A stretch of DNA of 64,000 nucleotides from Symsagittifera roscoffensis (Eukaryota > Xenacoelomorpha > Acoela > Convolutidae). A program made the translations under genes and the position numbers. The stretch lies in the NCBI RefSeq assembly GCF_963678635.1, contig NC_087071.1:19839613-19903612 (forward strand), written 5' to 3'. The notes beneath the pieces were generated by a model. It did no database searches. It saw nothing but the letters and a program-made list of their open reading frames with translations, and had not been told where the DNA came from. Below are positions 54,775 to 64,000 of this stretch, one piece after another (within the stretch, counting starts at the first letter, position 1; every line of letters starts with the position of its first letter).

Positions 54775-55686
54775 GAGACATTCTTTGATGGAGTAGTTGA
54801 AGCAAGATGACAAGGAGATCTTAATCCTGACTCTGCTGTTTGTGCCAATTTTGAGAAAGTTGTTGGTAACAGTGCCTACGGATACCAAATCATGGATCGT
54901 TCCAGACATACTCGAACGAAGTATGTAATTGGATCATGTGTAAATACTTTGGTGAATGATAAGATGTTCAGAAAGTTTAACGAACTACCGAACGAACTTT
55001 ATGAAGTTGAACTCGGTAAATCGAAAGCTGAACACAAAGAACCGATTATAGTGGGATTTTTCATCTTACAGTATGCAAAATTAGTAATGCTTGAACTCGT
55101 CTATAATTTTTTCGTACCATTCTGCGATCCTGATAAATATGAGTTCATTGAAATGGATACGGACAGTTTATATCTTTCAATCAACGGAAGTGATCTCGAG
55201 GATATCATCAAACCCGAAATGAAAAGTGAATGGAATTTAATGAGGAGTAACGATTGTAGAGACAATTTCACTGCTAATTCAATTTCTAATTTTTTCCCTC
55301 GAAAGTGTTGTGAAAAACATAACAAGTATGATCAGAGAACTCCTGGTCTTTTCAAAGAAGAATTTCGATGCACGGAGATGGTTGCATTATGCTCCAAAAC
55401 GTACTGCTGTCTTGATGAAATTAGTAAAACAGTTAAACTGAGTTCGAAAGGTATAAACCAAACAGCCCTGTTAAACAACTCACCGATGCAGAAATATCGA
55501 AGTGTTTTAGTTGAGCAAGCAGAAATTGAGACTACAAACCGAGGATTCAGAGTGCAAAACAATGAAAAAGTGGTAACTTATGAACTGAAAAAGAAAGCTC
55601 TTTCATTTTTCTACCCAAAACGAGAAGTGCTAGCAGATGGAATTCATACATTACCTCTTAATATTTTAACTTTCATATATCTCTGA
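54775..55686 (+). pseudogene. Polinton-type DNA polymerase B fragment, copy 2
   Basis: Same TGA as copy 1 (54808-54810). From ATG 54892 the remaining 264 codons are open to 55686, the longest polymerase frame of the three. Motif B (NSAYGYQ) lies just before the ATG and motif C (EMDTDSLY) within it. Without motif A and the exonuclease it cannot be a polymerase on its own. Confidence 0.85.
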
Positions 55687-56240
55687 TTGCATTTGGTGTA
55701 AATTTTATCCTGAAAATCGTTTCTATCGATTCCGTTTTCAATCAATAAATTTTTTTTGATGTTAATTTTTTTTCCTGCTCAAGATTTCTTCACGAAAACT
55801 GTTTATCGGCTAGTGAAACAAGAGCCAGGAGATTTTTTATTTAGATTGGCGTTTTTAATTTGAAAAATTTTAACTGTTCCTTAGTTGAAAACTTACTCGT
55901 TCATTGAACTCCATCACTCTCATTTTAAAAAAAAAAAACTAAAATATGACTTCAAAAAAAAGAAAACCCTAGTTGGATAGTTTAAATATAATTTTTTCAT
56001 TTTCAATTTGAAAGAATCGAGAAGGATTTTTGCTGTTCTTTTTTTTTATTAAGTTTCAAACTAAATCTTTTCCTTAATTTTAGTCTAATGAACCGTATCA
56101 TATCGGTTTTTTTTTGTTGCGAAAACTCGACTAAAAATATTTAAATTACTTTCTAGGAGACGAAATTTAGCAAAACGAGTAAATGACTTTTTAAACAAAG
56201 ACAATCAAAAATCTTACTACTATCATTCACTTCACACAGT

Positions 56241-57683
56241 TTAAATATATGTGTTAGAGGTCAGTTTTTGTAATGCTCTAGTTTTCGCTGCTCTTTTCTT
56301 CTCCTGAGACCGTCTCTGCATCGGATGCACAATTTGACGTTTCCTTTTACGCAGTTTTTGATCTTCCTGAGGAAGTATCGTTGTGGTTGTTCCTTCTTCA
56401 GTTGTTGTGGAGCACACCCGTCTGGTTTCCATGTCAATCTGGTTTATATGCACGAATTCTCGTTTTCCGAGAGCTATCTCAGCAGCTGCCAGCATGATTT
56501 CAAATGAGTTCCTTTTACGCAGTTTTTGATCTTCCTGAGGAAGTATCGTTGTGGTTGTTCCTTCTTCAGTGGTTGTGGAGCACACCCGTCTGGTTTCCAT
56601 GTCAATCTGGTTTATATGCACGAATTCTTGTTTTCCGAGAGCTATCTCAGCAGCCGCCAGCATGTATTCAAATGAGTTCCTTTTACGCAGTTTTTGATCT
56701 TCCTGAGGAAGTATCGTTGTGGTTGTTCCTTCTTCAGTGGTTGTGGAGCACAACCGTCTGGTTTCCATGTCAATCTGGTTTATATGCACGAATTCTCGTT
56801 TTCCGAGAGCTATCTCAACAGCTGCCAGCATGTATTCAAATGAGTTCCTTTTACGCAGTTTTTGATCTTCCTGAGGAAGTATTGTTGTGGTTGTTCCTTC
56901 TTCAGTGGTAGTGTAGCACACCCGTCTGGTTTCCATGTCAATCTGGTTTATATGCACGAATTCTCGTTTTCCGAGAGCTATCTCAGCAGCTGCCAGCATG
57001 ATTTCAAATGAGTTCCTTTTACGCAGTTTTTGATCTTCCTGAGGAAGTATCGTTGTGGTTGTTCCTTCAGTGGTTGTGGAGCACAACCGTCTGGTTTCCA
57101 TGTCAATCTGGTTTATATGCACGAATTCTCGTTTTCCGAGAGCTATCTCAACAGCTGCCAGCATGTATTCAAATGAGTTCCTTTTACGCAGTTTTTGATC
57201 TTCCTGAGGAAGTATTGTTGTGGTTGTTCCTTCTTCAGTGGTAGTGTAGCACTCCCGTCTGGTTTCCATGTCAATCTGGTTTATATGCATGAATTCTCGT
57301 TTTCCGAGAGCTATCTCAGCAGCCGCCAGCATGTATTCAAATGAGTTTCTTTTACGCAGTTTTTGATCTTCCTGAGGAAGTATCGTTGTGGTTGTTCCTT
57401 CAGTGGTTGTGGAGCACAACCGTCTGGTTTCCATGTCAATCTGGTTTATATGCACGAATTCTCGTTTTCCGAGAGCTATCTCAACAGCTGCCAGCATGTA
57501 TTCAAATGAGTTCCTTTTACGCAGTTTTTGATCTTCCTGAGGAAGTATCGTTGTGGTTGTTCCTTCTTCAGTGGTAGTGTAGCACACCCGTCTGGTTTCC
57601 ATGTCAATCTGGTTTATATGCACGAATTCTCGTTTTCCGAGAGCTATCTCAGCTGCCAGCATGATTTTAAAGGAGAAGATCAA
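56241..57683 (-). CDS. Repeat protein, 8 repeats (480 residues)
   Basis: Same leader and tail as in unit 1 with eight 55-56-residue repeats. Repeats alternate between two types: one with MLAA(A)EIALGK and RR(V/E)CYTTTEEG, the other with MLAAVEIALGK and RRLCSTTTEG, so amplification proceeded by pairs of about 333 bp. The shorter repeats lack exactly one Glu codon. No stop or frameshift occurs in 1.44 kb, whereas the neighbouring polymerase fragments are broken. The opposite strand is also partly open because the 168-bp period is a multiple of three. Confidence 0.65.
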   Translation of the reverse strand: MIFSFKIMLAAEIALGKREFVHINQIDMETRRVCYTTTEEGTTTTILPQEDQKLRKRNSFEYMLAAVEIALGKREFVHINQIDMETRRLCSTTTEGTTTTILPQEDQKLRKRNSFEYMLAAAEIALGKREFMHINQIDMETRRECYTTTEEGTTTTILPQEDQKLRKRNSFEYMLAAVEIALGKREFVHINQIDMETRRLCSTTTEGTTTTILPQEDQKLRKRNSFEIMLAAAEIALGKREFVHINQIDMETRRVCYTTTEEGTTTTILPQEDQKLRKRNSFEYMLAAVEIALGKREFVHINQIDMETRRLCSTTTEEGTTTTILPQEDQKLRKRNSFEYMLAAAEIALGKQEFVHINQIDMETRRVCSTTTEEGTTTTILPQEDQKLRKRNSFEIMLAAAEIALGKREFVHINQIDMETRRVCSTTTEEGTTTTILPQEDQKLRKRKRQIVHPMQRRSQEKKRAAKTRALQKLTSNTYI

Positions 57684-58008
57684 AAGAAGTTAAAGTTGAA
57701 ATTTATTTAGCTAGCTTAGAGGCTGCTTAAGAAACTGGAAGTATGAGAGAGAATGAATTTGATTTTAAGTTTAGAAAAGGAAGGAACAAGAACTTCCTCT
57801 AATGGCTAATTTATTTTTTCCCTTCCTTATTTTTAAATACATGAAAAAAGGGAGCAGTGATTCTGGATAAATAGTTCGATAAATAATTCAAGTGAAAACA
57901 ATAATCTGATACAATTGTTTTCCCCTCGGTGATGTCATTAAGCTATCCACCCTAATTACCTATAAACAATTTACTCCCAAGGATGCCGGTTAAATACCCG
58001 ATAAGTAA

Positions 58009-58280
58009 TTCAAGTGAAAAAAATTAATCTGATAAGAGTTTGATTCCCTCAGCGATGTCGCAGAGTTATCCACTTATTAACAATTGGACAAAATTTCCCC
58101 CAATGAGTCCGGTCATATACCCCAAAAATTAACGCAGGTGAAAAAATTAATCTGATCAGATCTTTTTTACGACCCCCGAGAAAAAAAAAGATTAGACTAA
58201 TTGAGTAACATAGTCACGCGACCTTGACAGGTTGATCTTTCTCCGAAAACAGGCATGACCTCTTGTTGCGCTATACTACT
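58009..58280 (+). repeat. Polinton right TIR, copy 2
   Basis: Carries the same derived substitutions as copy 1, so the two descend from one duplication event. Confidence 0.9.
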
Positions 58281-58902
58281 TATACGCGTGAAGGTTTTTT
58301 TAAATGAATTTTCAGATCTGTCGCAATTTCTTTACTACCTTACACAGCTTAATTTATCAGTCGATCCTGCCTCCAATATCTCACTCAAACTTCAAACCCT
58401 TTTGCTTGTTCATCCGTCTCTCAACTTTTCAGTGACTCCAGTCATTCATCCAGTAAGATTTCCTTCCTTTAATTTTTCATTTTTTTTACAATTTAAGGTT
58501 GAATTTTTTTTCCCACTGAAGGGTTCAGGGAACTTTTTTTCTTTTTCTATCAATGAGATCAATTCCACCCTTCGTTCTGTAACCCAATCATTTTCTGGTC
58601 TTCAGATGAAAAACAAATAATAAATAGTAAAAAAAACTGTTTTGTCAGGTGAAAAAAAAAATTGTTGTATCACTTTTATTTCTCAATAAAGTACTCATAT
58701 ATTATATATATATAGACCCTTGCGAGTTTTTTTTTTCAAAATTTTTTCCCAAGTTTTTTAAATTTATTTTTATTCTACGCAAAAATCCCGGCTCTCACTG
58801 CTTCGCAGTGAAAGTAGAGCACTTTTCTTTCTTCATAAAAATCGCTTAATTCCCAGTAGTTTTCCAACCGAAACAGTACAATACCAACCGAAACAGTGTT
58901 TC

Positions 58903-59815
58903 GAGACATTCGTTAATGGAGTAGTTGAAGCAAGACGACAAGGAGATCTTAATCCTGACTCTGCTGTTTGTGCCAATATTGAGAAAGTTGTTGGTAACAG
59001 TGCCTACGGATACCAAATCATGGATCGTTCCAGACATACTCGAACGAAGTATGTAATTGGATCATGTGTAAATACTTTGGTGAATGATAAGATGTTCAGA
59101 AAGTTTAACGAATTACCGAACGAACTTTATGAAGTTGAACTCGGTAAATCGAAAGTTGAACACAAAGAACCGATTATAGTGGGATTTTTCATCTTACAGT
59201 ATGCAAAATTAGTAATGCTTGAACTCGTCTATAATTTTTTCGTACCATTCTGCGATCCTGATAAATATGAGTTCATTGAAATGGATACGGACAGTTTATA
59301 TCTTTCAATCAACGGAAGTGATCTCGAGGATATCATCAAACCCGAAATGAAAAGTGAATGGAATTTAAAGAGGAGTAACGATTGTAGAGACAATTTCACT
59401 GCTAATTCAATTTCTAATTTTTTCCCTCGAAAGTGTTGTGAAAAACATAACAAGTATGATCAGAGAACTCCTGGTCTTTTCAAAGAAGAATTTCGATGCA
59501 CGGAGATGGTTGTCTTATGCTCCAAAACGTACTGCTGTCTGGATGAAATTAGTAAAACAGTTAAACTGAGTTCGAAAGGTATAAACCAAACAGCCCTGTT
59601 AAACAACTCACCGATGCAGAAATATCGAAGTGTTTTAGTTGAGCAAGCATAAATTGAGACTACAAACCGAGGATTCAGAGTGCAAAACAATGAAAAAGTG
59701 GTAACTTATGAACTGAAAAAGAAAGCTCTTTCATTTTCCTACCCGAAACGAGAAGTGCTAGCAGATGGAATTCATACATTACCTCTTAATATTTAAACTT
59801 TCATATATCTCTGAT
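58903..59815 (+). pseudogene. Polinton-type DNA polymerase B fragment, copy 3
   Basis: Here the codon that is TGA in copies 1-2 is CGA (VVEARRQGDLNP), the ancestral state, so the frame is open from 58903 or earlier. A private TAA at 59650-59652 (GAG CAA GCA TAA) truncates it before NRGFRV, and a one-base loss near 59793 follows. The lesions are thus different from those of the other copies. Confidence 0.85.
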
Positions 59816-60365
59816 TGCATTTGGTGTAAATTTTATCCTGAAAATCTTTTCTATAGATTCCGTTTTCAATCAATAAATTTTTATTGATGTTAATTTTTTT
59901 TCCTGTTCAAGATCTCTTCACGAAAACTGTTTATCGGCTAGTGAAACAAGAGCCAGGAGATTTTTTATTGAGATTGGCGTTTTTAATTCGAAAAATTTTA
60001 ATTGTTCCTTAGTTGAAAACTTACTCGTTCATTGAACTCCAGCACTCTCATTAAAAAAAAAAACTAAATTATGACTTCAAAAAAAAGAAAACCCTAGTTT
60101 GATAGTTTAAATATAATTTTTTCATTTTCAATTTGAAAGAATCGGGAAGGATTTTTGCTGTTCTTTTTTTTTATTAAGTTTCAAAATAAATTTTTTCCTT
60201 AATTTTAGTCTATTGAACCGTATCATATCGGATTTTTTTTGTTGCGAAAACTCGACTAAAAATATTTAAATTACTTTCTATTAGACGAAATTTAGCAAAA
60301 CGAGTAAATGACTTTTTAAACAAAGACAATCAAAAATCTTAATACTATCATTCACTTCACACAGT

Positions 60366-61163
60366 TTAAATATATATGTTAGAGGTCAGTTTTTGTAATG
60401 CTCCAGTTTTTGCTGCTCTTTTCTTCTTCTCCTGAGACCGTCTCTGCATCGGATGCACAATTTGACGTTTCCTTTTACGCAGTTTTTGATCTTCCTGAGG
60501 AAGTATCGTTGTGGTTGTTCCTTCTTCAGTGGTTGTGGAGCACACCCGTCTGGTTTCCATGTCAATCTGGTTTATATGCACGAATTCTCGTTTTCCGAGA
60601 GCTATCTCAGCAGCTGCCAGCATGATTTCAAATGAGTTCCTTTTACGCAGTTTTTGATCTTCCTGAGGAAGTATCGTTGTGGTTGTTCCTTCTTCAGTGG
60701 TTGTGGAGCACACCCGTCTGGTTTCCATGTCAATCTGGTTTATATGCACGAATTCTCGTTTTCCGAGAGCTATCTCAGCAGCCGCCAGCATGTATTCAAA
60801 TGAGTTCCTTTTACGCAGTTTTTGATCTTCCTGAGGAAGTATCGTTGTGGTTGTTCCTTCTTCAGTGGTTGTTCCTTCTTCAGTGGTTGTGGAGCACAAC
60901 CGTCTGGTTTCCATGTCAATCGGGTTTATATGCACGAATTCTCGTTTTCCGAGAGCTATCTCAGCAGCTGCCAGCATGTATTCAAATGAGTTCCTTTTAC
61001 GCAGTTTTTGATCTTTCTGAGGAAGTATCGTTGTGGTTGTTCCTTCTTCAGTGGTAGTGTAGCACACCCGTCTGGTTTCCATGTCAATCTGGTTTATATG
61101 CACGAATTCTCGTTTTCCGAGAGCTATCTCAGCTGCCAGCATGATTTTAAAGGAGAAGATCAA
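60366..61163 (-). CDS. Repeat protein, 4 repeats (265 residues)
   Basis: Four repeats; one carries a small internal duplication (TTTEEGTTTEEGTTTT). The tail differs slightly (an extra Lys, TGALQKLTSNIYI). Still fully open. Confidence 0.65.
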   Translation of the reverse strand: MIFSFKIMLAAEIALGKREFVHINQIDMETRRVCYTTTEEGTTTTILPQKDQKLRKRNSFEYMLAAAEIALGKREFVHINPIDMETRRLCSTTTEEGTTTEEGTTTTILPQEDQKLRKRNSFEYMLAAAEIALGKREFVHINQIDMETRRVCSTTTEEGTTTTILPQEDQKLRKRNSFEIMLAAAEIALGKREFVHINQIDMETRRVCSTTTEEGTTTTILPQEDQKLRKRKRQIVHPMQRRSQEKKKRAAKTGALQKLTSNIYI

Positions 61164-61489
61164 AAGAAGTTAAAGTTGAAATTTATTTAGCTAGCTTAGA
61201 GGCTGCTTAAGAAACTGGAAGTATGAGAGAGAATGAATTTGATTTTAAGTTTAGAAAAGGAAGGAACAAGAACTTCCTCTATTGGCTAATTTATTTTTTT
61301 CCCTTCCTTATTTTTAAATGCATCAAAAAAGGGAGCAGTGATACTGGATAAATAGTTCGATAAATAATTCAAGTGAAAACAATAGTCTGATACAATTGTT
61401 TTCCCCTCGGTGATGTCATTAAGCTATCCACCCTAATTACCTATAAACATTTTACTCCCAAGGATGCCGGTTAAATACCCGATAAGTAA

Positions 61490-61759
61490 TTTAAGTGAAA
61501 AAAATTAATCTGATAAGAGTTTGATTCCCTCAGCGATGTCACAGAGTTATCCACTTATTAACAATTGGACAAAATTTCCCCAGTGAGTCTGGTCATATAC
61601 CCCAAAAATTAACGCAGGTGAAAAAATTAATCTGATCAGATCTTTATTACGACCCCCGAGAAAAAAAAGATTAGGCTAATTGAGTAACATAGTCACGCGA
61701 TCTTGACAGGTTGACCTTTCTCCGAAAACAGGCATGACCTCTTGTTGCGCTATACTACT
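61490..61759 (+). repeat. Polinton right TIR, copy 3 (outermost)
   Basis: Agrees with the left TIR at TTATTACGAC, AGGCTAATT, GATGTCACA and GGTTGACCTTTC, so it best represents the original right terminus. It also has private changes (GCGATCTT, GAGTCTGG). Confidence 0.9.
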
Positions 61760-61802
61760 TATACGCGTGAAGGTTTTTTTAAATGAATTTTCAGATCTGT
61801 CG

Positions 61803-62645
61803 CAAAACGAATGTAACGGTGTTTAAATTCTTGGGGAGTCTTCTTTCAAACAGATCTAGGATTTTCTCGAATGGGGACCTGAAAAAAAAAACAGACCAAA
61901 GATGATGTTTTTAAGCACTTCGTGGAAAGTTTTGGTCAAGAAAACTTGTCTTTTCGGCAGGACCTTCCCTCGCATTTACTGTATGATGGAGTTTTTTTGC
62001 CAAATTATGGGGCTAGTATAAAATAGAATGTAAAAACGTACAACAGGGGGCTTCTTGGGGTAGTCGCAGGTTTCAACCCTTGAGACCCCCCCTTAAATCC
62101 GCTCTTGCTCTTTACATGATAAATTCTCAGCACAGCTCTGTGCCTGACACAAAGACCTTCTCTGAGTTTGCAATTTCTTTCTTTCTGTATTTTGATTTAA
62201 GTTGTGTATTTGTAATTGAAACTGTGATAAAGTAGTCTGTATATAAGATAAGATCTTGTTATAAACAGCTTACTCGATAGCATTCCCTATTACATTCTGT
62301 TAGATTTGGAAAAAGATTAGAATTCAAATATATTGATTCATACCAGTTTTCTCGTTAGAATCAATTCGAATTTAAATCTCTGTTTTATGTGTTGATGAAC
62401 TGTGTGAAGCTCTAATCATTGAAATTTTGGAGAATTTTTGTTATAAATTAGCCAATGAAACTTTTTACAGGTTTAGTTTTACTAACGATTGGCTTTGTTT
62501 TCTGCAATATAACAATCTTCGCTTTATAGCCTGCAAAATGATTCAGTCTAGTTTTTTTCAGATAATAATGGAGATTAGTAACCGTCTAAACACGTCTTTA
62601 CTTAGCTGACCAAATGACCCATTCGTGAACTGAAACACGATCAGG
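61803..62645. other. Host DNA right of the Polinton derivative
   Basis: Starts at the CAA junction. No gene recognised; 62427-62609 is a short frame without a domain. It contains the upstream region of the type II membrane protein gene. Confidence 0.5.
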
Positions 62646-63257
62646 ATGCTGATTAAATTCAGGCGCAAATCCATCTTCATTCTTCTTTTTTTAAGTATCT
62701 TTTTCTATCTCTCAGTTATTCTGCAAAAGAGAGTGGATCGAACAACGACAGATGAAACTAGCAAAGGTAGGGATGGAATTAATCTTGGCAATGGCTACGT
62801 GAGAGATGTATTATGATGGAAATCATAATTATTACAAATGTAACAAAACTGGTTTTCAATTTGAAGGGAATTGTTAAAAAAGATAAGAAAATCCAAAATA
62901 TTCGACCCTGCATTTTTCCAAAAATATCAGACTTCATATTTTTCATTATAATGAACAAAACTGCTATTTGAGACTGAAATACGAAAAAAGTCAATGTTTA
63001 CTGAATGTACCGAAGTTGCTAATATTTTTTCCATGCAATGATAACCTCACGTAAAGATGGAAAAAAATTTTCGTAAGTTACAACCTTAGATACTGCATCA
63101 AATAACCATGACTGTTGTACATTAGGAAGCTACGTGAGAGATGGCAAGGGTTTCGTACAATGTAAAGAAGTGGACCACAATTGCTACAAGAACAGCCAAA
63201 TCAGTCTGGGAATAGTGGGAGAGTTCGCATCCAAGTCAGTGGTGCTGTGTTCAGATG
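62646..63257 (+). CDS. Unrecognised type II membrane protein, first two exons (partial)
   Basis: Exon 1, 62646-62766, encodes MLIKFRRKSIFILLFLSIFF and then YLSVILQKRVDRTTTDETSK: a basic N-terminus followed by one long hydrophobic segment, a typical signal anchor with the C-terminus in the lumen or outside. The donor AAAG|GTAGGG leaves phase 1. Exon 2, 63126-63257 (132 bp, phase 1-1), follows TTGTACATTAG and encodes SYVRDGKGFVQCKEVDHNCY, then KNSQISLGIVGEFASKSVVL and CSD, ending before GTAAGA. Three Cys suggest a disulfide-bonded extracellular domain. No family is recognised. The 15-bp word GCTACGTGAGAGATG at the start of exon 2 also occurs in the intron (62796-62810). Further exons lie to the right. 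Confidence 0.5.
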
Positions 63258-64000
63258 GTAAGACTAATTTACAGGCACTATTCTCGTTTGGTATAGAAAA
63301 AACTAGGGATTAGCTTTTACAAATTGAACTTTGGGCTGAGCTGAAATTACCTATGTTCGTTTATATTTTAATAAACTATCCCTTGGAACTTTATCCCTTT
63401 TTTCTTGTTCCATAGAAGTTGGTTAAAGCAATTTGGTATAGAACAAGGCTTTCATTGATTTGTAAATAGTTTCGAAAGGGCTATATTCATTTAATTTTTA
63501 GAACATCAAGTTTCGAGTGGTCTCTTTCTTCCGATCAAGTGGTGGATAGAGTTTTTGTGTTCAGCAAAATACCATATTGAAGCCTTTTTATATGAGCGAT
63601 TCAGCGATTGTAGTGTTATGTAACTACAGTCACGGGGCATAGGAATTGCTATTTTTTGTTTTCAAGCAATGAAATGAGCGATTTTTTTCTTGCTTGTGCC
63701 GTTTTCTCTAAAACTAGAGATTAATGGCTGAAATTTTGACTTCTGATGGATGAAATTGTTTTTTAGAACATAACCGGATAAAAAACCATGAAAACTTGTT
63801 TTTAAGGCGATGTTCGGCCATTCAATCAGAGGGCGTCAAAGAGTTGTTCCTAATGATGCCAAAAAGTCCCCGCAAACAGCAGAATCACTTTTAACTCAGA
63901 AGAGTCCTTGGAAATATTAGGAACTAAACTAGGCCCTAACCCACGGTTGGTCCTGCATCACCGGCCGGCCGCTAAAAGTAGAACCGGTCGCTAAAAAGAA
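63258..64000. other. Intron or intergenic DNA to the window end
   Basis: AT-rich with no recognisable exon. Probably an intron of the gene that starts at 62646. Confidence 0.4.

Larger units (their letters stand above)
54172..58323 (+). repeat. Tandem unit 2 (4152 bp)
   Basis: Nearly identical to unit 1 outside the coding-repeat block. The 1007-bp length difference equals six 168-bp repeats, one base short. Contains 8 coding repeats. Confidence 0.92.
49847..61759 (+). mobile_element. Polinton/Maverick-derived non-autonomous element with internal tandem triplication
   Basis: Both ends read inward AGTAGTATAGCGCAACAAG within 272-bp inverted repeats. The left flank (49841-49846) and the sequence after each right end (54129-54134, 58281-58286, 61760-61765) are TATACG. 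A 6-bp duplication and an AG start are hallmarks of Polintons. The ancestral copy would have been about 4.3 kb (as 49847-54128), far below the 15-20 kb of autonomous Polintons. It keeps only a polymerase fragment and a repeat ORF; no integrase, ATPase, protease or capsid genes were seen. The right part is tandemly triplicated (units at 51027, 54172 and 58324). Confidence 0.88.
58324..61802 (+). repeat. Tandem unit 3 (3479 bp), most diverged
   Basis: The same layout with more substitutions. Contains 4 coding repeats. It ends in GATCTGTCG and then continues as CAAAACGAATG, the true right-hand host flank. Confidence 0.92.

Noticed and set aside
56504-57577. Plus-strand frames across the 168-bp repeats
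   Set aside because: They are open only because the period is a multiple of three and they break between repeats; the minus frame runs uninterrupted with leader and tail.
53100-61160. CRISPR-like appearance of regularly spaced repeats
   Set aside because: The repeats are contiguous 168-bp units with no unique spacers, in animal DNA.
49847-61759. Integrated exogenous virus
   Set aside because: TIRs, 6-bp duplication and PolB fit a Polinton derivative; no capsid, ATPase, protease or integrase gene is visible.

Overview
This is repeat-rich, AT-rich nuclear DNA from an animal, most likely an invertebrate. It has spliced genes with GT..AG introns, metazoan protein families (TMEM19, an armadillo-TIR protein) and nearly every class of animal transposon. 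The species cannot be fixed from sequence alone. Repeat families, frames and splice sites were judged by eye, with no database search.

Three host genes are supported, all on the + strand. (1) An ARM-TIR gene: exon 3213-4263 carries helical armadillo-like repeats, and exon 13970-14535 carries a complete TIR domain. Splice phases match exactly across a 9.7 kb intron that holds a large degenerate minisatellite. (2) A TMEM19 (DUF92) orthologue, five exons, 46154-49815. (3) The first two exons of an unrecognised type II membrane protein (62646-62766, 63126-63257), continuing past the window.

Most of the rest is mobile DNA. 1-1541: decayed BEL/Pao pol. 14.95-15.11 kb: Penelope scrap. 15601-17567: decayed Tc1/mariner transposon split by a 731-bp foldback MITE. 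22.4-25.6 kb: G-poor, gag-like retroelement remnant next to an assembly gap (22187-22386). 25.7-29.4 kb: APE-type LINE (-). 29.5-30.2 kb: Ty3/gypsy fragment with a head-to-head inverted copy of its RNase H. 30.3-35.6 kb: APE-type LINE (+) split by a 473-bp hAT-like MITE. 35.6-38.8 kb: a nearly intact LINE (-) with PHD finger, reverse transcriptase and a restriction-like endonuclease. 39.1-40.6 kb: gypsy gag-protease remnant. 42.6-43.9 kb: Penelope-like element with GIY-YIG endonuclease. 43.9-45.6 kb: second copy of the 36-kb LINE, split by a 458-bp MITE with 8-bp target duplication.

The most unusual structure lies at 49847-61802. A Polinton/Maverick-derived element sits 31 bp after the TMEM19 stop codon. 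It has 272-bp terminal inverted repeats starting AGTAGT and a 6-bp target duplication TATACG. It retains only the C-terminal part of a protein-primed family B DNA polymerase, plus a minus-strand ORF built from 56-residue repeats. The right three quarters of the element and about 43 bp of flanking host DNA have been tandemly triplicated through a CAA microhomology junction. The three copies carry 2, 8 and 4 of the 168-bp coding repeats, all still in frame, while the polymerase copies are decaying.
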